Shown: positions 27,162-37,453 of the stretch, one piece after another
Numbering within the stretch: the stretch's first letter is position 1
How the letters are laid out: each line of letters starts with the position of its first letter
From: Streptomyces sp. AP-93
GTDB lineage: Bacteria > Actinomycetota > Actinomycetes > Streptomycetales > Streptomycetaceae
Assembly (NCBI RefSeq): GCF_022808175.1
Contig: NZ_JALGBX010000005.1
Span: forward strand, 248,001-312,000
Reading direction: 5' to 3'
Length of the DNA: 64,000 bases
Notes under the pieces: generated by a model
Seen by the model: the letters and a program-made list of their open reading frames with translations, nothing else
What the model was told of the DNA's origin: nothing
The model's database searches: none
Translations under genes and position numbers: made by a program

Positions 27162-27833
27162 GTGATCAGAACACTGCGCACCGCGCTCGGCGCCGTCCTC
27201 GTGACCGGCGGCCTCCTCACCCTCCTGCCCGCCTCCGCCGCCGGGGCGGCGGGTGGCCCCGCGGGCCCCGCCGCGCCGGAGGACCGGGTGACCGTCGACG
27301 TCGCCACGGTCAACGGCTCGGGGTGCCGGCCGGGCAGCGCCACCGTCGCCGTGGCCGAGGACAACTCGGCCTTCACCGTCACCTACAGCGAGTACCTGGC
27401 CATGGCGGGCGGGAACAGCGCCCCGACCGACGGCCGCAAGAACTGTCTGCTCTCCCTGCTCGTCCACGTCCCGCAGGGCTACACCTACGCCGTCGCCCAG
27501 GTCGACTACCGGGGATTCGGCAGCCTCCAGAAGGGCGCGGTCGGCACCCAGAAGGCCAGCTACTACTTCCAGGGCATGAAGCAGACCGACTACCGCACCC
27601 ACAAGTTCCACGGCAAGCTCGACGACAACTGGCAGGCCTCCGACACCACGGGCATCGAGGCCCTGGTCTTCGCCCCCTGCGGCGAACAGCGCAACTTCAA
27701 CATCAACACCGAGCTGCGCGCCGAGGTCGGCACCTCGGACCCGGCGACGACCAGCTACATGGCGCTCGACTCCACCGACGGCAGCATCAACAGCGTGTAC
27801 CACTTCTCCTGGAAGCAGTGCCCGGCCCGCTGA
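27162..27833 (+). CDS. Secreted DUF4360 protein
   Basis: 223 aa from GTG 27162, chosen because VIRTLRTALGAVLVTGG gives a clean signal peptide; ATG 27084 would put 26 uncharged residues in front. The mature part matches DUF4360: VTVDVATVNGSGCRPGSA, EDNSAFTVTYSEYLA, RKNCLLSLLVHVPQGY, YRGFGSLQKGA, CGEQRNFNINTELRA and the final STDGSINSVYHFSWKQC. Four Cys suggest disulfides. Extracellular, function unknown. Confidence 0.85.
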   Translation: MIRTLRTALGAVLVTGGLLTLLPASAAGAAGGPAGPAAPEDRVTVDVATVNGSGCRPGSATVAVAEDNSAFTVTYSEYLAMAGGNSAPTDGRKNCLLSLLVHVPQGYTYAVAQVDYRGFGSLQKGAVGTQKASYYFQGMKQTDYRTHKFHGKLDDNWQASDTTGIEALVFAPCGEQRNFNINTELRAEVGTSDPATTSYMALDSTDGSINSVYHFSWKQCPAR

Positions 27834-27873
27834 CCGGCCCGGCCCGCTGACCCGGCCCGGCGCGCTCACCACG

Positions 27874-27920
27874 GGCGGCCGCGCGGGACTCCCCCTCAGG
27901 GGTCTCCCCGCGCGGCCGCC
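27874..27920 (+). terminator. Terminator after the DUF4360 gene
   Basis: Perfect 14-bp outer stem (27874-27887 with 27907-27920) and an inner CCCC/GGGG stem. Confidence 0.8.
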
Positions 27921-28150
27921 TGCCGCTGCCGTCCGCACCGGGATTTCCGGGGGCCCGCCACTCCGACGGCCCAATCGCCGCGCGCCGTGAACAACCCCGG
28001 CGTCACCCGGTCGAGGCGGCCGCGACCTGGGCTTTCGCGCAACTGCCCGGCATGCCGGGCGTGTCGCGCCCGGCTAGCGTCGGCAGCGTCCGGAGTCCTT
28101 GGATTCCGCGAGGGGGGTCCTGCTATCCGCCTGTGCGAGAGGCCGAGCCG

Positions 28151-28378
28151 ATGCTGAAGGACGCTCCGATAGCCCAGACGCCCCCGATAGCCAGCCTGCT
28201 CCGTGTGGAAAAGGGCGTGGCGGCACCCGAGGAACTCGCCGCGATCGCGGTGGTCGTCGCCTGCTTCGCCCGCCGCAACTCCGCCGGAGCGCAAACGGCC
28301 CCCGCCGGGACCGCCCGCCGCCGGCGCCCCGCGCACCACGGCTCCGGCTGCTGGGCGGGCTGCTGGGCCTGCGGCTGA
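28151..28378 (+). CDS. Acyl-CoA carboxylase epsilon-subunit-like small protein
   Basis: 75 aa from ATG 28151. The segment ASLLRVEKGVAAPEELAAIA followed by VVVACFARR is the short helix that defines actinobacterial AccE/PccE epsilon subunits, and the C-terminus is basic with Trp residues as in that family. Epsilon subunits bind and activate the carboxyltransferase that makes malonyl- or methylmalonyl-CoA. No alpha or beta subunit lies nearby. It converges on the pigment hydroxylase, separated by a shared terminator. Confidence 0.7.
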   Translation: MLKDAPIAQTPPIASLLRVEKGVAAPEELAAIAVVVACFARRNSAGAQTAPAGTARRRRPAHHGSGCWAGCWACG

Positions 28379-28403
28379 CGCGGACCGGCAACACCCAAGA
28401 ACG

Positions 28404-28441
28404 CCCCTGCCCCCGGCCCGCTTACGGGCCGGCGGCAGGGG
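28404..28441. terminator. Shared terminator between epsilon-like gene and pigment hydroxylase
   Basis: Two stacked stems, 28404-28411/28434-28441 and 28415-28420/28425-28430, with a 4-nt loop between converging genes. Confidence 0.8.
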
Positions 28442-28463
28442 GACCACGTGGCGTACGGGCCGG

Positions 28464-30104
28464 TCAGGCCCGGCGCAGCACCGTGGACAGGGCCTCGGAC
28501 AGTGCGGCCTCGGCATCGGCCACCGGCCCCTGCGAGCGCCACGCGACGAACCCGTCGGGCCGCACCAGAAGCGCGCCCGCCCCGGACATCGCGTGCACCT
28601 CGCTCCAGTCGGAGCCCTCCTCCTGCACCAGATCCGTGCCGGGAGCACCCGCGGACCCGATGGAGTACGCGTCGAGCTTCACCGACAGCCGCTCGGCCAC
28701 CCGTTCGGCCGCCGCCCGCCACGGCGAGCCCGCGCCGCACAGCAGCACGAACGCGCGCTCGTACAGGTCCACCGTGGAGACCCGTTCGCCGTCGGCCCGC
28801 GTCAGCCACATGTGCGGGGCCCGCGTGCCGACGTCGCCCTTCATGCGCATCCCCTCCGGGATGACCGGGCGGTCCGGCGACCCGCCGACGAACGCCCCGC
28901 TCGGGTACGCGTACGCCATCGCCGTCGTCAGGACGCCGCTGCCCGGCCCGCCGCCCATGGTGGGCGGCGGCGCGTACCCGGGGTGGCTGTGCTCCGCCGA
29001 ACGGGCCGAGGCGCGCTCGGCGGTCGCCAGCGCCACCGGGTGCCGCTCGGCCCCGTAGGTCTCCAGCAGTCCGATGCCCGCCGAGCCGTCCAGGACCGCC
29101 GCGATCTTCCAGGCCAGGTTGTGCGCGTCCTGGATACCGGTGTTGGAGCCGAACGCGCCGGTGGGGGACATCTCGTGGGCCGCGTCGCCGGCCAGGAAAA
29201 CCCGCCCGGACGAGTACCGCACGGCCACCCGTTCGGCCGCGTGCCAGGGTGCCTTCCCGCCGATCTCCACGTCCAGGTCCGGTACGCCGATCGCCTCCCG
29301 GATCTGCCGGGCGCACCGCTCCTCGGTGAAGTCCTCCAGGGTTTCCCCCTGGTCCGGGTGCCACGGCAGGTGGAAGACCCACTGGGTGTCGTTGTCCACC
29401 GGCAGCAGCGCCCCGTCCGCACCCGGCTTCATCAGGTAGCAGACGATGAACCGCAGGTCGCCCAGCACCGCCACGAGCCGCCGCGAGCGGAAGGTGACGC
29501 TGACGTTGTGGAACAGCTCGCCGCTGCCCGTCTGGGGGATGCGCAACTGCTCGCGCACGGGGCTGCGCGGGCCGTCCGCCGCGATCAGGAAGTCGGCGCG
29601 CACGGTCATGTGCTCGCCGGTCTCCCGGTCCTTGACCAGCGCGTTCACCCCGGTCTCGTCCTGGTCGAAGCTCATCAGCTCGGTCGAGAACCGCACGTCG
29701 GCGCCCTGGGCGCGGCTCTGCGCGGCGAGGATCGGCTCGATGTTGTTCTGGCTGCACACGCACCAGGCGCTCGGGCTGAACTTGCTCAGCGCCCCGGCCG
29801 GGTCGATGGCCTTGACCAGCCATTTGTGATCGCCGCCCAGCAGGGACTGCGTCTGCAGGATGCCCATGTTGTTCTCCAGCGCGGACGCCGCCTGCCGGAT
29901 GGCGTTCTCCGCCCCGGCCACCCGGAACAGCTCCATGGTCCGGGCGTTGATACCGCGCCCGCGCGGGTGGTCGGAGGTGCCGGCGTGCTTCTCCACTACC
30001 AGGTGCCTGATGCCGTGACGGCTCAGGAACAGCGAGGTGGACAGACCCACGAGGGAGCCGCCCACGACGAGAACCGGTACGCGAACATCTGCCGTGTCTT
30101 CCAT
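28464..30104 (-). CDS. FAD-dependent polyketide hydroxylase (WhiE ORFVIII-like)
   Basis: 546 aa from ATG 30104 with AGGAG 10 nt upstream. N-terminal FAD fold PVLVVGGSLVGLSTSLFLSR, the DG motif FLIAADGPRSPVREQL, the second FAD motif VFLAGDAAHEMSPTGAFGSN with GIQDAHNLAWKI, and a C-terminal thioredoxin-like part. This is the family of aromatic polyketide hydroxylases. It is transcribed away from the PKS operon, exactly as whiE ORFVIII, which acts late on the spore pigment and is developmentally controlled in S. coelicolor. Confidence 0.9.
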   Translation of the reverse strand: MEDTADVRVPVLVVGGSLVGLSTSLFLSRHGIRHLVVEKHAGTSDHPRGRGINARTMELFRVAGAENAIRQAASALENNMGILQTQSLLGGDHKWLVKAIDPAGALSKFSPSAWCVCSQNNIEPILAAQSRAQGADVRFSTELMSFDQDETGVNALVKDRETGEHMTVRADFLIAADGPRSPVREQLRIPQTGSGELFHNVSVTFRSRRLVAVLGDLRFIVCYLMKPGADGALLPVDNDTQWVFHLPWHPDQGETLEDFTEERCARQIREAIGVPDLDVEIGGKAPWHAAERVAVRYSSGRVFLAGDAAHEMSPTGAFGSNTGIQDAHNLAWKIAAVLDGSAGIGLLETYGAERHPVALATAERASARSAEHSHPGYAPPPTMGGGPGSGVLTTAMAYAYPSGAFVGGSPDRPVIPEGMRMKGDVGTRAPHMWLTRADGERVSTVDLYERAFVLLCGAGSPWRAAAERVAERLSVKLDAYSIGSAGAPGTDLVQEEGSDWSEVHAMSGAGALLVRPDGFVAWRSQGPVADAEAALSEALSTVLRRA

Positions 30105-30390
30105 CAGCTGCGAGCTCCTGAATTCTGTGTGGGGGGAGTGCACTCTTTTATGCCCCCGATCGCCGGCCAAGCCCAGGAGATACGCCGGTTGTCACCCGCT
30201 TGATCCGGAGATGTAGCGCTACGTCCCCACCCGGATGACGATGAGCGACAGCGGTTCCCCCGAAGACACGCCGGCCTGCCGTCCCCGCGACGGCCGCCGG
30301 TCCGGGGCGGCCACCGCCCATGACGGACGAGGGTCCGTACGCGATGAACATCCCCGCCCTCCCCCAGGGCCCTCACGAAGGAGTGAGCAG
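30105..30390. promoter_or_regulatory. Divergent promoter region of the spore-pigment cluster
   Basis: This 286-bp gap separates the hydroxylase from the biosynthetic operon. Ribosome sites are AGGAG for the hydroxylase and GAAGGAG at 30378-30384 for the operon. In S. coelicolor the equivalent gap has two late promoters, one needing the sporulation sigma factor SigF. I do not see a confident promoter motif here. Confidence 0.5.
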
Positions 30391-31512
30391 ATGACGACCA
30401 CCCTGTCCGAACGGGTGTCACAGTCCGCCTTCGACGGATCCATGCTCCGGGTCGTCCTGCTGATGGACCTCCACGAAGGAGCCCAGCAGCGGTTCTTCGA
30501 GGCGTACGAGCAACTGCGCCACGACATCGCGTCCGAACCGGGCCACATCAGCGACCAGCTCTGCCAGTCCTTCGAGAACCCCTCGCAGTGGCTGATCACC
30601 AGCGAGTGGGAGAGCGCACCGCAGTACCTCGCCTGGGTCAACAGCGAGCACCACGCCGAGCAGGTGCGCCCGCTGGGCGCCTGCGCCCGCGCCATGCGCC
30701 CGCTCAAGTACACCGTCCTGCGCGAGACCGGCCGCGGCTACCAGGACGCGCAGCGGCCCAGGGGCGCCCGGCTGCAGGAAGCACCCCGGCTCGGCGCCGA
30801 CATCGTCCGCCACGCCCTGACCTTCACGGTCAAGCCCGGCAGCGAGAAGGAGGTCGCGGCCCTCCTCTCCAGCTACGCCTCCCCGGCGGCGGACGTCGAC
30901 GGCCACACCCGGCTCTGCCGCACCACCCTGTTCATGCACGGCAACCGGGTCGTGCGTACGGTGGAGGTCCGCGGGGACCTGATGTCCGCGCTGCGGCACG
31001 TCTCCGAGCAGCCCGAGGTACGGGCCGTCGAAGAGGCCATCAACCCCTACCTCGAACAGGACCGCGACCTCGGCAACCCCGAGTCCGCCCGGATGTTCTT
31101 CATGAAGGCCGCGCTCCCGGCCGTCCACCACGTCGCTGCCCGCGAGGCCGGCGGCGCCGACCGCTCCGACGTACGGCGCCACGCGCTGTTCTACCCGGCC
31201 AAGCCCGGCTGCGGACCGGCGCTGGCCCGGTTCCTCGCCCGGCAGGACGAGGAAGCGGCCCACCGGTCCGACGCCCCGACCGTGAGCAGCAGCATCTTCC
31301 AGCGCGACGACATCGTCGTACGCCTCATCGACGTGCGCAGCCCGCACGGCGCCGGGCTGGAGACCGCCTTCGGCGTCAGGGGACCGCGCAAGGCGGCCGT
31401 CCTCGCCCGCCTGATGGCCGGACCCGTCAGCGGGTCCGAAGGGGCAGCCGCGTCCGCGGTCCGCCACACCATGAGCCTGATCACCGACCGCCGGGCACCT
31501 GCCGAAAGCTGA
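30391..31512 (+). CDS. SchA/CurD-type spore pigment protein (WhiE ORFI-like)
   Basis: 373 aa from ATG 30391, preceded by GAAGGAG. The N-terminal third ([20 protein letters not shown] ... [18 protein letters not shown]) is an ABM-like ferredoxin fold. Two further related domains follow ([15 protein letters not shown]..., [18 protein letters not shown]...), of the SchA/CurD type found only in spore-pigment PKS clusters. First gene of the operon. Exact chemistry is not known; a role in cyclisation or oxidation of the polyketide is usually supposed. Confidence 0.85.
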   Translation: MTTTLSERVSQSAFDGSMLRVVLLMDLHEGAQQRFFEAYEQLRHDIASEPGHISDQLCQSFENPSQWLITSEWESAPQYLAWVNSEHHAEQVRPLGACARAMRPLKYTVLRETGRGYQDAQRPRGARLQEAPRLGADIVRHALTFTVKPGSEKEVAALLSSYASPAADVDGHTRLCRTTLFMHGNRVVRTVEVRGDLMSALRHVSEQPEVRAVEEAINPYLEQDRDLGNPESARMFFMKAALPAVHHVAAREAGGADRSDVRRHALFYPAKPGCGPALARFLARQDEEAAHRSDAPTVSSSIFQRDDIVVRLIDVRSPHGAGLETAFGVRGPRKAAVLARLMAGPVSGSEGAAASAVRHTMSLITDRRAPAES

Positions 31513-31622
31513 GCCGCGGCGGCACCGCCCGCACGGCCCACCCGGCCCCCGGACCCCTCATCCCCGGACCCCCCACCCACCAGCCCCGTCCAGGCTCCCC
31601 ACCGCCAGGAGGAACCCCCGCC

Positions 31623-32069
31623 ATGACCAGACAACGCCCACCGCACATCGTGGACCTCAGCGAGACGCAGCCCAACACGCGGCGCGGCGGCGACCTGAGG
31701 GCCGTCCTCACACCGACCTCGGTGGGCTGCACCAGCGGCTTCATGGGCCTGGCCGTCATGGCGCCGGGCGAGCACATCGCCGAGCACTACCACCCGTACT
31801 CCGAGGAGTTCGTGTACGTGGTCGCCGGTGAGCTGGAGGTCGACCTCGACGGCGAGGCCCACCCGCTCCTCACCGACCAGGGACTCCTCGTCCCGATGAA
31901 CGTGCGCCACCGCTTCCGCAACGTCGGCGGCACCGAGGCCCGCATGGTCTTCCACCTCGGACCGCTCGCCCCGGACCCGAAGCTCGGGCACGTGGACACG
32001 GAGGAGGCCGTCCACCCGGAGGGCTCCGCCTGGGAGCGGCCCCCGGACCGGGCGGGAGCGGTCTCGTGA
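31623..32069 (+). CDS. Cupin-domain polyketide protein (WhiE ORFII-like)
   Basis: 148 aa from ATG 31623 with AGGAGG upstream. Single cupin: motif 1 [20 protein letters not shown] supplies His/Glu metal ligands and motif 2 is [13 protein letters not shown]. Cupins of this family occur in nearly all spore-pigment clusters and probably act as metal-dependent cyclases or oxygenases. Its stop overlaps the KS start (GTGA). Confidence 0.88.
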   Translation: MTRQRPPHIVDLSETQPNTRRGGDLRAVLTPTSVGCTSGFMGLAVMAPGEHIAEHYHPYSEEFVYVVAGELEVDLDGEAHPLLTDQGLLVPMNVRHRFRNVGGTEARMVFHLGPLAPDPKLGHVDTEEAVHPEGSAWERPPDRAGAVS

Positions 32070-33349
32070 CCCGCCGACGCGTGGCCGTCACCGGGGTCGG
32101 CGTCGTCGCCCCCGGCGGGATCGGCGCCTCCGCCTTCTGGGAGCTGCTCTCCAACGGGCGTACGGCGACCCGCGGCATCACCCTCTTCGACCCGACCGGC
32201 TTCCGCTCCCGGATAGCCGCGGAGGTCGACTTCGACCCCGCCGCGCACGGGCTCGGCGCCGAGGAGGCGGCCCGCGCGGACCGGTACATCCAGTTCGCGC
32301 TGGTCGCCGCCGCCGAAGCCGTGCGCGACGCCGGACTCGACCTCACCACCGACGAAGCCTGGCGCACCGGAGTCTCGCTGGGCACCGCCGTCGGCGGCAC
32401 CACCCGCCTGGAGCACGACTACGTGGCCGTCAGCCAGTCGGGTGACTGGTGGGACGTGGACCACCGGCTCGCCGGGGCCCACCTGCACCGCGCCTTCACC
32501 CCGGCCACCCTGGCCTCCGCCGTCGCGGAGAAGACGGGAGCGCGCGGACCGGTCCAGACCGTCTCCACCGGCTGCACCTCCGGGCTCGACGCCATCGGCT
32601 ACGCCTTCCACTCCATCGCCGAGGGCAAGATGGACGTCTGCATCGCCGGCGCCTCCGACTCACCCGTCTCGCCGATCACCGTGGCCTGCTTCGACGCCAT
32701 CAAGGCCACCTCGCCCAACAACGACGACCCCGCCCATGCCTCCCGTCCGTTCGATGCCGACCGCGACGGCTTCGTCCTCGGCGAAGGCGGCGCCGTCCTC
32801 GTCCTGGAAGAGCTGGAACACGCCCGCGCACGCGGCGCGACCGTCTACTGCGAGATCGGCGGCTACGCCACCTTCGGCAACGCCCACCACATGACGGGGC
32901 TGACCACCGAGGGCCTGGAGATGGCCCGCGCCATCGAAACCGCCCTCGCCCAGGCCCGGACCGACGCCCGCGAGATCGACTACGTCAACGCGCACGGCTC
33001 CGGGACCAAGCAGAACGACCGCCACGAGACCGCGGCGGTCAAGAAGGTCCTGGGAGACCACGCCTACAAGACGCCGATGACCTCCATCAAGTCCATGGTG
33101 GGGCACTCGCTCGGCGCCATCGGGGCGATCGAACTGGCCGCCTGCGTCCTGGCGATGACCCACCAGGTCGTCCCGCCCACGGCCAACTACGAGACCCCCG
33201 ACCCCGAATGCGACCTGGACTACGTCCCGCGCGTCGCCCGCGAGCGCACGCTGCGCAACGTGCTCTCCGTCGGCAGCGGCTTCGGCGGCTTCCAGTCCGC
33301 GGTCGTCATGACCCGTCCCGACGAGCGCAAGGAGGAGGTGGTCTCGTGA
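32066..33349 (+). CDS. Ketosynthase alpha of the spore-pigment type II PKS (WhiE ORFIII-like)
   Basis: 427 aa from GTG 32066. Beta-ketoacyl synthase with catalytic Cys170 in [13 protein letters not shown], His in [15 protein letters not shown] and second His in [14 protein letters not shown]. It extends the polyketide with malonyl-ACP as a heterodimer with the next gene product. Start and stop each overlap the neighbouring genes by 4 nt, supporting equal expression of KS and CLF. Confidence 0.93.
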   Translation: MTRRRVAVTGVGVVAPGGIGASAFWELLSNGRTATRGITLFDPTGFRSRIAAEVDFDPAAHGLGAEEAARADRYIQFALVAAAEAVRDAGLDLTTDEAWRTGVSLGTAVGGTTRLEHDYVAVSQSGDWWDVDHRLAGAHLHRAFTPATLASAVAEKTGARGPVQTVSTGCTSGLDAIGYAFHSIAEGKMDVCIAGASDSPVSPITVACFDAIKATSPNNDDPAHASRPFDADRDGFVLGEGGAVLVLEELEHARARGATVYCEIGGYATFGNAHHMTGLTTEGLEMARAIETALAQARTDAREIDYVNAHGSGTKQNDRHETAAVKKVLGDHAYKTPMTSIKSMVGHSLGAIGAIELAACVLAMTHQVVPPTANYETPDPECDLDYVPRVARERTLRNVLSVGSGFGGFQSAVVMTRPDERKEEVVS

Positions 33350-34581
33350 GCGTCCGTACGGTCATCACGGGCATCGGAGTGGTCGCGCCCAACGGCAGCG
33401 GCGCCGAGGCGTTCTGGAAGGCGACCCAGTCGGGCACCTCCGTCCTGGGCCGCGTCACCCGCGAAGGCTGCGAACACCTCCCGCTGCGCGTCGCCGGCGA
33501 GGTACGGGGCTTCGACGCGGCCTCGATGGTCGAGGAACGCTATCTCGTCCAGACCGACCGCTACACCCACCACGCCCTCGCCGCGGCCGACCTCGCCCTG
33601 GAGGACGGCCGGCTCGGCCGGGCCGACTACGAGGACGACCCCTTCTCCGTCGGCGTGGTCACCGCCGCCGGGTCGGGCGGCGGCGAGTTCGGCCAGCGCG
33701 AGCTGCAGCACCTGTGGGGCCAGGGCCCGCGCTACGTCGGCCCGTACCAGTCGATCGCCTGGTTCTACGCGGCCAGCACCGGGCAGATCTCCATCCGCCG
33801 GGGCCTCAAGGGCCCCTGCGGGGTCGTCGCCGCCGACGAGGCGGGCGGACTCGACGCCTTCGCGCACGCCGCCCGGGCCATCAACCAGGGCAGCAAGGCC
33901 ATGCTGGTCGGAGCCACCGAGGCGCCCCTGGCCCCGTACTCCATCGTCTGCCAGCTCGGCTACGAGGCCCTGAGCACCCAGGAGGACCCGGAGCGGGCCT
34001 ACCGGCCCTTCACCGAGAAGGCCTGCGGCTTCGTACCCGCCGAGGGCGGCGCGATGTTCCTGGTGGAGGAGGAGCAGGCGGCCCAACGCCGCGGCGCCTC
34101 CGTCCGGGCCCTCCTGGCCGGCCACGCGGCGACCTTCACGGGACCGCACCACCCCGAACGGGCCGGCGCGTCCGCCGACGGCCTGGCCCACGCCATCAAG
34201 GGCGCCCTGCGGGACGCGGGCTGCGCCCCCGAGGAGGTCGACGTGGTCTTCGCCGACGCGCTCGGCACCCCCGAAGCCGACCGGGCCGAGGCGGCCGCGA
34301 TCCTCTCCGCCCTCGGAGCACACGGGCGCAAGGTGCCGGTCACGGCGCCCAAGACCGGGACGGGCCGGGCCTACTGCGCGGCCCCGGCCCTCGACACCGC
34401 CGCCGCGGTCCTCGCCCTGGAGCACGGCATCGTCCCGCCCACGCCGAACGTGTTCGACGTGTGCCACGACCTCGACGTGGTGACCGGCGGCGCCCGCCCG
34501 GCACAGCTGCGCACCGCGCTCGTGCTGAGCCGGGGCCTCATGGGCTCCAACGCCGCGCTCGTCATCAAGATCCCCTCCTAG
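33346..34581 (+). CDS. Chain-length factor (KS beta) of the spore-pigment PKS (WhiE ORFIV-like)
   Basis: 411 aa from GTG 33346. Ketosynthase fold without the catalytic Cys: the matching segment is [14 protein letters not shown], placing Glu165 where KS alpha has Cys and where many chain-length factors have Gln. The C-terminal half is conserved ([27 protein letters not shown]). It sets the chain length and helps priming by decarboxylation. Confidence 0.92.
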   Translation: MSVRTVITGIGVVAPNGSGAEAFWKATQSGTSVLGRVTREGCEHLPLRVAGEVRGFDAASMVEERYLVQTDRYTHHALAAADLALEDGRLGRADYEDDPFSVGVVTAAGSGGGEFGQRELQHLWGQGPRYVGPYQSIAWFYAASTGQISIRRGLKGPCGVVAADEAGGLDAFAHAARAINQGSKAMLVGATEAPLAPYSIVCQLGYEALSTQEDPERAYRPFTEKACGFVPAEGGAMFLVEEEQAAQRRGASVRALLAGHAATFTGPHHPERAGASADGLAHAIKGALRDAGCAPEEVDVVFADALGTPEADRAEAAAILSALGAHGRKVPVTAPKTGTGRAYCAAPALDTAAAVLALEHGIVPPTPNVFDVCHDLDVVTGGARPAQLRTALVLSRGLMGSNAALVIKIPS

Positions 34582-34599
34582 AGACAGAAGGAGCCGCTC

Positions 34600-35338
<739 letters not shown>

Positions 35339-35358
35339 GACGAAAGGCAGCACACCGG

Positions 35359-35700
35359 ATGCACCGCGCTCTCATCGTGGCCCGCATGGCGCCGCAGTCC
35401 GCCCCCGACATCGCCGAGCTCTTCGCGGCCTCGGACGCGGGCGAGCTGCCGCACCTCGTCGGAGTCACCCGCCGCAGCCTCTTCCAGTTCGGCGACGTGT
35501 ACATGCACTTCATCGAGTCGGACCGGCCCCCCGGCCCGGCCATCGCCGAAGTCACGGGCCACCCGGAGTTCCGGGAGCTCAGCGACCGGCTCACCGCCTA
35601 CGTCAGCCCGCGCAACCCGGAGACCTGGCGCAGCCCGAAGGACGCCATGGCCCAGGAGTTCTACCGCTGGGAGCGCCCGGGCAGCTCCCGTACTGCTTGA
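35359..35700 (+). CDS. TcmI-type polyketide cyclase (WhiE ORFVII-like)
   Basis: 113 aa from ATG 35359. Short ferredoxin-like fold: RALIVARMAPQSAPDIAELF, LPHLVGVTRRSLFQFGDVYM, HFIESDRPPGPAIAEVTGHP and RNPETWRSPKDAMAQEFYRW, the family ending. Last gene of the PKS operon; catalyses later ring closure. Followed by a perfect 13-bp terminator. Confidence 0.9.
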   Translation: MHRALIVARMAPQSAPDIAELFAASDAGELPHLVGVTRRSLFQFGDVYMHFIESDRPPGPAIAEVTGHPEFRELSDRLTAYVSPRNPETWRSPKDAMAQEFYRWERPGSSRTA

Positions 35701-35736
35701 CCGTACGGACCGCCCCGCGCGCGAACGGCAGGCCTC

Positions 35737-35765
35737 GGGCCCCGCACCCACCGGGTGCGGGGCCC
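35737..35765 (+). terminator. Terminator of the spore-pigment operon
   Basis: Perfect 13-bp stem, arms 35737-35749 and 35753-35765, 3-nt loop, between the converging cyclase and RDD genes. Confidence 0.88.
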
Positions 35766-35792
35766 GCCACCATGCCCCGGCGTCAGGCCGGA

Positions 35793-36425
35793 TCAGCCCT
35801 TGGGAACCACGATGACGACGGTGCTGCACACCTTGTCGGCGAAGGTCTGCTTCTTGGCGTCCCACAGCGGCCACAGGTAGCCGATGTAGCAGGCGATGCC
35901 GTCGAGGAAGTGCGCCAGCTTGCGGACGAAGGCCATGCCGAAGCCGAGGACGTTGCCGTCGGCCTCGCGGCGCACGCTGATCCCGACGACCTTCTTGCCG
36001 GTCGACTGGCCGGTCGCGCCTTCCTTGTAGAGCTGGAAGATGCCCATGCCGAGGGCGTAGAGCCAGCCGATCAGGAAGAAGACGCCCGGCCCGGAGGCGC
36101 CCGCGTCGTCGCTCATGGCGAGGTCGATGAAGCCGAGGGCGTACATCGGTCCCGCGATGATCAGACCGTCGAGGAGGGTCGCGCCGACGCGCAGGCCCCA
36201 GTGCGCCAGCGGCGGCATTCCGGTGCCCGGCATGGGCGGCATGCCACCCGGCATCCCGGCCTGCGGGTACGCGCCGTACGGCTGCTGCGGGGGGACGCCG
36301 CCCATGGGCTGCTGCGGGTAGCCGTACTGCGGGGGGACGCCCTGCGGCGCCTGCTGCGGGTAGCCGGGCTGACCCTGCGGGGGCTGCTGCTGGCCGTAGG
36401 GGTTGTTCGGGTCGCCGAAGCTCAT
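35793..36425 (-). CDS. RDD-family membrane protein
   Basis: 210 aa from ATG 36425. The first 70 residues are Pro/Gln/Gly/Tyr-rich ([16 protein letters not shown] and similar repeats). The RDD domain follows: [18 protein letters not shown] with the R and D pattern, a second helix [20 protein letters not shown], the [14 protein letters not shown] loop and a third helix region. Function of RDD proteins is not defined; some act in ion or osmolyte transport. The gene stands alone. Confidence 0.88.
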   Translation of the reverse strand: MSFGDPNNPYGQQQPPQGQPGYPQQAPQGVPPQYGYPQQPMGGVPPQQPYGAYPQAGMPGGMPPMPGTGMPPLAHWGLRVGATLLDGLIIAGPMYALGFIDLAMSDDAGASGPGVFFLIGWLYALGMGIFQLYKEGATGQSTGKKVVGISVRREADGNVLGFGMAFVRKLAHFLDGIACYIGYLWPLWDAKKQTFADKVCSTVVIVVPKG

Positions 36426-36603
36426 GGCGAAGTCTCTCCAGGGGTGTGACGGGGACGAGCGGGCCGGCGGAGGGACGTGAAACGAGCGGGTTGCCCCCCT
36501 GCGCAGCCGCGAACTTGCGGGGCCATGGTGTTAGTAAGATCGGCCAGTTGTCCAATCCGTAGTCACATGTGCCGACCAAGTGACGGACCCGTAAACACGG
36601 CAT

Positions 36604-36638
36604 GGAGTCCCGGACCCTGAGGACGGGCCCGGGACTCC
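36604..36638 (-). terminator. Terminator after the FAS1 lipoprotein gene
   Basis: Perfect 10-bp stem, arms 36604-36613 and 36629-36638, downstream of the minus-strand FAS1 gene. Confidence 0.75.
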
Positions 36639-36706
36639 GGGGGCCACTTCGCTGACCGCTTCTACAACGACCGGCGCCGCTGCGGGTCACCGGTCAGGCG
36701 CCACCG

Positions 36707-37369
36707 TTACTTCGGCTGCTTCGGCATCAGGACGGTGTCCACGATGTACACGGTGGCGTTCGCGGTCGGGACGTTGCCGCAGACCACGTTGGACGTGCCG
36801 TTGACCTTGTAGGACTCGCCCGAGCCGGTGGTGGTCACCTTCCCGGTCTCCAGCGTGGCGAACGAGCCGTTCTCGAGCTGCTTCGGCGTCAGCTTCTCGC
36901 CGACCACGTGGTACGTGAGGATCTTGGTCAGCGCGGCCTTGTCGGCGAGGACCTTGTCGAGGTCGGCCTTCGGGATCTTGGCGAATGCGTCGTTGGTCGG
37001 CGCGAACACCGTGATGTCCTTGGCGTTGTTGAGCGTGTCGACGAGCCCGGCCTGCTTGACGGCCGCCACCAGGGTGGACAGCGCCGGGTTGTTGGACGCG
37101 GCCGTCGCGACCGGGTCCTTGGCCATGCCGTCGAAGCTGCCCGCGCCCTCCTTCGGGACACCGGCGCACGCGGCGCCGAAGGGCCCGTCCGCCGTCATGG
37201 GCGCCGAGGCGTCCGCGGCCGGGGAGGAGGCGTCCGCGCTCGCCTCGGCTGCCGCACCGGCGGCGGCGTCCCTGCCGGAGTCGGAGTCGGAGCACGCTGC
37301 CAGCGCGAAGGGCAGCACGGATGCCGTGGCGAGGGCGAGGGCGGTACGGCGGAAACGAAGGGTGTTCAT
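36707..37369 (-). CDS. Fasciclin (FAS1)-domain lipoprotein
   Basis: 220 aa from ATG 37369. Lipobox LPFALAACSDSDS makes Cys26 the likely lipidation site, followed by an Ala/Ser-rich spacer. The FAS1 domain covers the C-terminal 130 residues: NNPALSTLVAAVKQAGLVDT, DITVFAPTNDAFAKIP, ILTYHVVGEKLTPKQL and the end strand VYIVDTVLMPKQ. Relatives include mycobacterial MPT70/MPT83. The stop is TAA, unusual in this genome. It follows the molybdopterin oxidoreductase on the same strand, probably as one unit. Confidence 0.9.
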   Translation of the reverse strand: MNTLRFRRTALALATASVLPFALAACSDSDSGRDAAAGAAAEASADASSPAADASAPMTADGPFGAACAGVPKEGAGSFDGMAKDPVATAASNNPALSTLVAAVKQAGLVDTLNNAKDITVFAPTNDAFAKIPKADLDKVLADKAALTKILTYHVVGEKLTPKQLENGSFATLETGKVTTTGSGESYKVNGTSNVVCGNVPTANATVYIVDTVLMPKQPK

Positions 37370-37453
37370 GGTGTTCTCCAGAGAAGGGGTTGGTGAAGAA
37401 GGGATGGAAGAGTGGAAAGTGTGTGAAGTGGCGCGAAAGCGGAGCCGCTTCGG

